Part shown: positions 59,555 to 64,000 of the stretch, piece by piece
How positions within the stretch are numbered: position 1 is the first letter of the stretch
Layout: every line of letters begins with the position of its first letter
Assembly: GCA_965243175.1 (NCBI GenBank)
Contig: OZ251532.1
Location: 620,001 to 684,000, forward strand
DNA length: 64,000 nucleotides
Source: VXYL01 sp965243175
Lineage (GTDB): Bacteria; Pseudomonadota; Gammaproteobacteria; Pseudomonadales; Azotimanducaceae
Direction: 5' to 3'
Translations under genes and position numbers: made by a program
The notes under the pieces: generated by a model
Told to the model about the DNA's origin: nothing
Database searches by the model: none
The model's input: the letters and a program-made list of their open reading frames with translations, nothing else

Positions 59555-60372
59555 CTGCGGCTCTCGCCTTCGGTGCGCGTGCTTGGCACCTCGTCGCTTG
59601 GCGGCTGATCCGTACCGGCGGCTTCGCCGCGCATGAGGTCGGCGAGCATCATGCGCTTCATGCGTTTGCGCTTGGTGGCGCGGATGTTCAGCACCTCGAC
59701 GCCGAAGGAGAAGGCCATCGCGAAGTAGATGTAGCCCTTGGGCACGTGGATGTCCAAGCCTTCGGCCACCAGCGCCACGCCGATCAGCACGAGGAACGAG
59801 AGCGCCAGCATCTTGATGGTGGGGTTGTCCTCGACGAACTTGCTCACCGGGCCAGCCGCCACCATCATCACCAGCACTGCGGCGACGATGGCCGCGACCA
59901 TCACCGGCAGTTCGTTCACCAAGCCGACGGCGGTGATGACCGAATCGAGCGAGAACACCATGTCGATCACCGCGATCTGCGCCAGCACGCTCAGGAACCC
60001 GCTGGCCGCGCCGCCGTGCCTAGTCTCCTCGGGTTCGGATTCCAGCGAGTTGTGGACTTCGCGGGTGGACTTGGCGAGCAGGAAGGCGCCGCCGAGCAGG
60101 AGGATGACGTCGCGCCCCGAAATCCCTTGGCCGAGGAGAAAGAACAGGTTGTCCGTGAGGCCCATCACCCAGGAGAGCGAGAAGAGCAGCAGAATGCGCG
60201 TACCCATGGCCAGAGAGAGGCCGATGAGCCGCGCCGACCGCTGCTGAGCCTTCGGCAGGCGGTTCGTGAGGATGCTGATGAAGATGACGTTGTCGATGCC
60301 GAGGACGATCTCCAGCACGGCCAACGTGGCGAACGCCATCCACGTTTCCGGACTGCTCAGCATCTCGACCAC
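59551..60372 (-). CDS. TerC family integral membrane protein
   Basis: A GTG at 60372 follows GGGAGAG; ATG 60363 (MLSSPETWMAFATLAVLEIV) is an alternative. The 273-residue protein has about seven hydrophobic helices. The conserved TerC motifs are LEIVLGIDNVIFISIL and IDMVFSLDSVITAVG, both with an acidic residue inside a membrane helix. TerC-type proteins are linked to metal (manganese) export and tellurite resistance. It converges on yaaA, overlapping stops by three bases. Upstream lies an array of palindromic repeats. Confidence 0.92.
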   Translation of the reverse strand: MVEMLSSPETWMAFATLAVLEIVLGIDNVIFISILTNRLPKAQQRSARLIGLSLAMGTRILLLFSLSWVMGLTDNLFFLLGQGISGRDVILLLGGAFLLAKSTREVHNSLESEPEETRHGGAASGFLSVLAQIAVIDMVFSLDSVITAVGLVNELPVMVAAIVAAVLVMMVAAGPVSKFVEDNPTIKMLALSFLVLIGVALVAEGLDIHVPKGYIYFAMAFSFGVEVLNIRATKRKRMKRMMLADLMRGEAAGTDQPPSDEVPSTRTEGESRS

Positions 60373-60377
60373 AGGTC

Positions 60378-60600
60378 TCTCCCATGCGTGGGGCAAGCCC
60401 CTCGCGCTCCCCGGCTGAGGGCTCTTCCCTAACCCCTCGCGTTCCCAGCACTGTAGCGCAACGGACGGCTCATTGGATGCGCCGACGCGGTATGATGCGC
60501 CCCTAACCGAAGGCAAGCCCTCGCGTTCCCGCCGAGGGTTCCGCCATGCGCGGGGCGGCTCTCGCGCTCTCCCGCCGAGGGCTCCCGTTCCCGCCAAGAG
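60378..60600 (-). repeat. palindromic repeat cluster upstream of terC
   Basis: Read on the minus strand, GAGCCCTCAGCCGGGGAGCG followed by CGAGGGGCTTGCCCC matches the unit at 7233-7367, with a second group (CCCTCGGCGGGA, GCGAGAGCCGCCCC, CCCTCGGCGGGAACG) around 60525-60600. The copies are more diverged than the triple array. The EEPSAGEREGLAPRM frame is open but is not the frame of terC. Confidence 0.7.
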
Positions 60601-60609
60601 GACGAACAG

Positions 60610-60903
60610 ATGACCGACGCCACTGACTCCATCGAAGCCGCGGTGTTCCGCCGCCTCGTCGCCCACCTCGATGAACACAAGGCCGTGCAGAACATCGACC
60701 TGATGAACCTGGCTGGCTTCTGCCGCAACTGCCTCTCGAAGTGGTACGTGGCAGCGGCCGAGGAGCAGGGCGTGGACGTGGACTACGACGCCGCCCGCGA
60801 ACGCATCTACGGCATGCCGTACAGCGAGTGGAAGGCGCAGCACCAGGGCGAAGCGAGCGCCGAGCAGCTGGCCGCCTTCGCCAAGCAGCGGCCAGCGGAC
60901 TAG
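60610..60903 (+). CDS. DUF1244 domain protein
   Basis: The 97-residue product reads VFRRLVAHLDEHKAVQNIDL then MNLAGFCRNCLSKWYVAAAE, an exact DUF1244 pattern with the conserved FCRNCLxKW centre. It continues YDAARERIYGMPYSEWKAQH. This family is widespread in proteobacteria and its function is unknown. A cysteine pair (CRNC) suggests redox or metal binding. It stands 31 bases before lepB on the same strand. Confidence 0.92.
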   Translation: MTDATDSIEAAVFRRLVAHLDEHKAVQNIDLMNLAGFCRNCLSKWYVAAAEEQGVDVDYDAARERIYGMPYSEWKAQHQGEASAEQLAAFAKQRPAD

Positions 60904-60934
60904 CTCCGAAGCCCATACTTCCAGGGGCGTTGTC

Positions 60935-61759
60935 GTGCGCGAGCGGTTGTTGAAGTTCTGGCGGGAATGGCGTGGCCTGTTCCTGTTCGTGGCCGTGATG
61001 CTGGTGTTCCGCTCCGCGGTTGCGGACTGGAACCAGGTGCCGTCCGGCAGCATGAAGCCCGGCATCCTGGACGGCGACCGCATCGTCGTGGATAAGCTCG
61101 CGTGGGACCTGCGCGTACCGTTCACGGATTCCCGCCTGGTGCGCTGGGGCAATCCGGCGCGCGGCGACGTGGTGACCTTCGAGAATCCGCTCGACGGCCG
61201 GCTGTTCGTCAAGCGCGTGGTGGCCATCCCCGGCGACCGCGTGGAGTGGCGGCGCAAGAAGCTCTTCGTGAACGGCGCCGAGGCAACCTACACCCCGTTG
61301 GAAGAGCGCGAGATCCTAGGCTTGCCCGTCGCCAGCGCCTCGCGCTTCCTCTTCTACCACGAAGACTTGCTGGGAACGCGCCGCGTCGTGATGCTGCACA
61401 GCAAGCCTGGCCGCCCGAGCCGCGACGACGTGGGTTCGTTCTCCCTCCGCGCCGCCTCCGGCAGCGGCCCGCGTTGCGCTCAGTTCGAGGCGGTGGCGGA
61501 AGCGGCAGGCCCGGCCTTGGCTGCCGCGGTGTGCAGCTGCGCCGACCAAGGCGCCTGCGCCACCTTCCCCCCGTTCACCGTGCCGCCGGAGAAGTACTGG
61601 ATGATGGGCGACTACCGCGACAACTCGAGCGACTCGCGGGTGGTGGGCTTCGTCGCCCGCCGCAATATCTACGGACGCGCCCACGCCATCGCCTTCTCGG
61701 TGGACCGAGCGAGCTTCTACAGACCGCGCTTCAGCCGCTTCTTCACCGATCTCCCTTGA
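60935..61759 (+). CDS. lepB: signal peptidase I
   Basis: A GTG at 60935 gives 274 residues. One membrane helix (LFLFVAVMLVFRSAVADW) leads into the catalytic serine box QVPSGSMKPGI, the lysine box LFVKRVVAIPGD, and box E MMGDYRDNSSDSR. It has a cysteine-containing insert of about 60 residues between the lysine and box E regions, within the size range of the family. It cleaves signal peptides in the periplasm. The C-terminus overlaps a convergent small gene by 17 bases. Confidence 0.95.
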   Translation: MRERLLKFWREWRGLFLFVAVMLVFRSAVADWNQVPSGSMKPGILDGDRIVVDKLAWDLRVPFTDSRLVRWGNPARGDVVTFENPLDGRLFVKRVVAIPGDRVEWRRKKLFVNGAEATYTPLEEREILGLPVASASRFLFYHEDLLGTRRVVMLHSKPGRPSRDDVGSFSLRAASGSGPRCAQFEAVAEAAGPALAAAVCSCADQGACATFPPFTVPPEKYWMMGDYRDNSSDSRVVGFVARRNIYGRAHAIAFSVDRASFYRPRFSRFFTDLP

Positions 61760-62009
61760 CCTGATTCTCGTCAGGCCGGACGGCGCCACGCTGCCCCAAC
61801 AGCGTAGGCCGACGACGCCGCAACATTCGCAGCACCAGCGCACCGCCCAAGGCCAGCACCACCGCTACGGCGACGAAGACGACGCTCGCGACGAGGAACC
61901 GCAGCAGCTGCGACGTTTCGACCTCGTAGGCGCGGGCGAGCCACCAGATGCCCAAGGCCGCCGCCATCGTGCCGAGCACGATCGTGCGCCCTAGTCGGGA
62001 AGTCTTCAC
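61743..62009 (-). CDS. small membrane protein, two transmembrane helices
   Basis: The 88-residue product has hydrophobic helices at about 10-28 (IVLGTMAAALGIWWLARAY) and 36-60 (LLRFLVASVVFVAVAVVLAL), then a basic tail (RMLRRRRPTLLG). No family is recognised. It overlaps the end of lepB by 17 bases on the opposite strand and follows the FKBP gene by 34 bases, so it may be the second gene of that unit. Confidence 0.55.
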   Translation of the reverse strand: MKTSRLGRTIVLGTMAAALGIWWLARAYEVETSQLLRFLVASVVFVAVAVVLALGGALVLRMLRRRRPTLLGQRGAVRPDENQVKGDR

Positions 62010-62043
62010 CGCCCGACCCGCGCCCGGCGCGGCGAAGCGCCGC

Positions 62044-62607
62044 TCAAGCGCCTGCGATCGAGAGCAGTTCCACCTCGAAGATCAGCGCTTCGTCCGGGCC
62101 GATGGAAGCCCCCGCGCCCGCCTTGCCGTAGGCGAGTTCGGAAGGAATGTAGAGCTTCCACTTGTCGCCCACGCGCATCATCTGCAGCGCTTCCTGCCAG
62201 CCGCGGATGACGCCATTGACGCGGATGTCCAGCGGCTGCCCGCGCTCCACCGAACTGTCGAAGACATCGCCGGTGATCAGCGTGCCGTGGTAGTGCGCCG
62301 ACACCTGATCCGTCGGCCCGGGCATCCCGCCGGTGCCGGAAGCCAGCACTTCGTACTGCAGCCCGGAAGCCGTGGTGACGACCTCTTCCCGCTGCCCGTT
62401 CTCCGCGAGAAACACGCGCCCGCGCTCCAAGGCAGTCATCGGCGCCTCGGCAGGCGACGACTCGACCTCCGCCGGCATCTCGGCTTCGGCGGGCTCTGGG
62501 TCTGGTGCTGTGTCAGCGGCATCCGGCGCGGTCTCCTGCGAACAACCAACGAAGGCGATGGCTGCGCAGCATAGCGCGACGGCCGCGAATCTCCTAGACG
62601 ATCTCAT
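62044..62607 (-). CDS. FKBP-type peptidyl-prolyl isomerase lipoprotein
   Basis: The 187-residue protein has a signal peptide with lipobox (AAIAFVGC followed by Ser), an acidic Pro/Ala/Glu-rich linker of about 35 residues, a short helix, and an FKBP domain. FKBP landmarks are SGLQYEVLASGTG, VSAHYHGTLITGDVFDSS, RVNGVIRGWQEALQMMRVGD and KWKLYIPSELAYGKAGAG. It should catalyse proline isomerisation in the periplasm, like FklB/Mip-type proteins. Confidence 0.93.
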   Translation of the reverse strand: MRSSRRFAAVALCCAAIAFVGCSQETAPDAADTAPDPEPAEAEMPAEVESSPAEAPMTALERGRVFLAENGQREEVVTTASGLQYEVLASGTGGMPGPTDQVSAHYHGTLITGDVFDSSVERGQPLDIRVNGVIRGWQEALQMMRVGDKWKLYIPSELAYGKAGAGASIGPDEALIFEVELLSIAGA

Positions 62608-62748
62608 GGCGTTTTTCCTTTAGCTGGAGAGAGGGAGCGAGGATTCTAACGCGGTTGCCTAGGGACGGTCTGCCGGTCTGTAGCACTACGGTTGCGTGTT
62701 GTGCTTCACGGATCCCTTGAAGTCGTGCGCGGCGGCCATGCTCTCTCC

Positions 62749-62956
62749 GGGTGTGCGACACTCGGTGGCACAAGTGTTGGGAGCCACCAGATTTCGCCGC
62801 CAACGCTGCCGCGTCCAGCCGCGGCGGCGCTGGGAGCACGGGCGTCTCGCCTGGCGTCGCCCGCACAGGCGAACACCGAGAACCAGAATGCGGGCGAGGA
62901 CGTCCGCGCTCCCAGTGTGTGTGCGGAGCAGATGTCGCCCAAATGTTGCACACCCG
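62749..62956. mobile_element. MITE-like element with about 19-bp terminal inverted repeats
   Basis: The left end reads GGGTGTGCGACACTCGGTGG and the right end, inverted, GGGTGTGCAACATTTGGGCG, so about 14 of 20 positions match, strongest in the first ten. The interior holds GGGAGCACGGGCGTCTCGCC and a GCGGGCGAGGACGTCCGCGC segment, themselves imperfect inverted copies. No transposase is coded. A partial copy in opposite orientation lies at 28829-28940. Confidence 0.7.
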
Positions 62957-63023
62957 CTCTCTCGCTCTCTCCGAGGTCGTTGACAAGAACCGTTTAGGGG
63001 CGCATGTTGTCGGCGGTTGCGCA

Positions 63024-63212
63024 ATGGAGAATCCCGTGTTCGGGCTCGATGTCCTGTTCTACTCCGCGCTGGCGGGGGCGGCGTTCAGCCTGCTCTACGT
63101 CTTCGAGATCTTCTCCGGAGAGGGAGAGGGTCGGAAGGGAAAGGGTCGAAAGAGGTCCGGCGGCGAGGACAACGACGGCTACTACGCGGACGGGTACTAC
63201 GACGAGCCGTAG
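63024..63212 (+). CDS. small membrane protein with charged tail
   Basis: ATG 63024 opens MENPVFGLDVLFYSALAGAA then a FSLLYVFEIF helix of about 20 residues, followed by a Gly/Lys/Glu-rich segment and an acidic Tyr/Asp tail (DNDGYYADGYYDEP). It is 62 residues long. The clear membrane helix and skewed tail suggest a real gene, but there is no family match. Confidence 0.5.
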   Translation: MENPVFGLDVLFYSALAGAAFSLLYVFEIFSGEGEGRKGKGRKRSGGEDNDGYYADGYYDEP

Positions 63213-63388
63213 CGCAGCTTCGACTTGGCGGCCTCCGCCTTCTTTCATTGCGCGCAACAGCACGCCCGCGACGTTTGGCATGGCTATCCCGTTGGATGGG
63301 TGAACGTGCCGGTGCATATCCGTCAGCAGTGGCTGGACGTTGGCCGCGTACGCCGACGCGACATCAAAGGCAATTGGAACTGACGACG

Positions 63389-64000
63389 ATGCCGGTGCAG
63401 TGGGGGGGAAGGCTCGCGGGCGACACCAGCCGATTCGCAATTCGATTGGCGTTCGCGCCCGACCCGGATGGCGGGCGCGCCGCCACGCCGGACCTGGCTC
63501 GCTCCTGGGGGGAGCTTCCAACTCTGGGTGGACGGGCGGAATCTCTGCGCTCACCGCGAAGAGGGCGAGCGCATCGACTCGGTTCACTGGTATCTGCTGC
63601 CGCTCATGGAGTGGTTCGCTCGGAACTGGAGTCTTGCTTCACGAAGAACGGCTGCCGGTGAAGAACGACGGCGGCAACGCATGGGCATCGCTGCGCAGTA
63701 CGCGATTCCCTCCCGATGCGATGGCGATGGATGCCGATTTAGAGACCGCATGGCAGGAACGCTGGCAGGGCTGGTGGAATCGTCACGCTCTGCGGGCGGC
63801 CAGCGACGGGGGCTTGTTCCCCGATGTGGTCTTCCGCCGCCTTCGCGATGTCGTGGAAATCTCGTGGGGTGATGTTCCAAGCGCCGGCACGCCGGCCGGG
63901 TTCGGCTTCCTCGAGTGCAGCCAGGCCGCAGTTCGTCTGGCGCCGGCCGAAGTAGCCGCGCCTTTGCACGAAGCGCTCTTGAGTGCATGCAGCCACCTTG
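63389..64000 (+). pseudogene. frameshifted gene, cut by right edge (possible ImmA/IrrE-linked N-terminal domain)
   Basis: ATG 63389 (MPVQWGGRLAGDTSRFAIRL) opens a coding-like frame that breaks near a six-G run at about 63508-63513. It resumes one base on with FQLWVDGRNLCAHREEGERI then HWYLLPLMEWFARNW. It shifts again by one base near 63630 and continues LLHEERLPVKNDGGNAWASL then RSTRFPPDAM to the window edge. The pattern W.LLPL.EW...NW..LLHEERLP is reminiscent of the N-terminal part of some ImmA/IrrE-associated proteins; this is tentative. Each segment is open, so either a recent pseudogene or base-calling errors explain it. Confidence 0.45.

Overview
The window is chromosomal DNA from a high-GC bacterium, most likely a gammaproteobacterium. 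The evidence is gene content and order: coaBC-algC-argB-slmA, pyrE-rph, yicC-gmk-rpoZ-spoT-recG, a lysylated-type elongation factor P with epmA and epmB, and tig-clpP next to tRNA genes. Few neighbours match a familiar cultured genome, so the genus is not assigned. No rRNA, CRISPR array, prophage or intact insertion sequence is visible.

Layout. 1-9043: an Uma2-type nuclease cut by the window edge, a two-gene small membrane/exported cassette, an SDR without the usual catalytic residues, a CinA-like protein, an EEP-family nuclease, a AAA ATPase, and an acyl-CoA module (CitE-like lyase, MaoC hydratase, divergent acyl-CoA dehydrogenase). 9156-13053: an AT-richer three-gene minus-strand operon coding for a reverse transcriptase and two unrecognised proteins. 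This is the best candidate for an undescribed, probably defence-related system. 13133-19717: the EF-P module (efp, epmA, divergent epmB) with a transglutaminase-like protein, an oxidoreductase and membrane proteins. 19751-30905: an accessory region with decayed toxin-antitoxin genes, a AAA ATPase/PD-(D/E)XK protein, a stand-alone TIR-like protein, an RND efflux pair, Sel1 and IS4 fragments, a 200-bp duplication and a MITE-like element. 30986-35788: Nudix, gamma carbonic anhydrase, purT, an SMC-like ATPase and an extended SDR. 35919-38794: a promoter, three tRNAs, an unusual trigger factor and clpP. 38828-52246: core genes (radC, coaBC, algC, argB, slmA, pyrE, rph, yicC, gmk, rpoZ, spoT, recG). 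52312-57225: a AAA ATPase gene broken at a poly-G run, then a five-gene operon with a diiron protein, a diiron-like paralogue lacking key ligands, two small acidic proteins and an FmdB zinc ribbon. 57250-64000: a sodium-solute symporter, yaaA, terC, DUF1244, lepB, an FKBP lipoprotein, a complete MITE-like element and a frameshifted gene cut by the right edge.

Themes. The core half encodes nucleotide and cofactor synthesis, stringent response, DNA repair, protein folding and turnover, and EF-P modification. The accessory half is rich in ATPases, nucleases, a TIR-like protein and a reverse transcriptase, as expected of a defence island with much decay. A short palindromic repeat encoding EPSAG-type peptides recurs at four loci, at gene starts and once inside a coding sequence. 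Several apparent frameshifts lie at homopolymers, so some 'pseudogenes' may be sequencing errors or phase-variable alleles.
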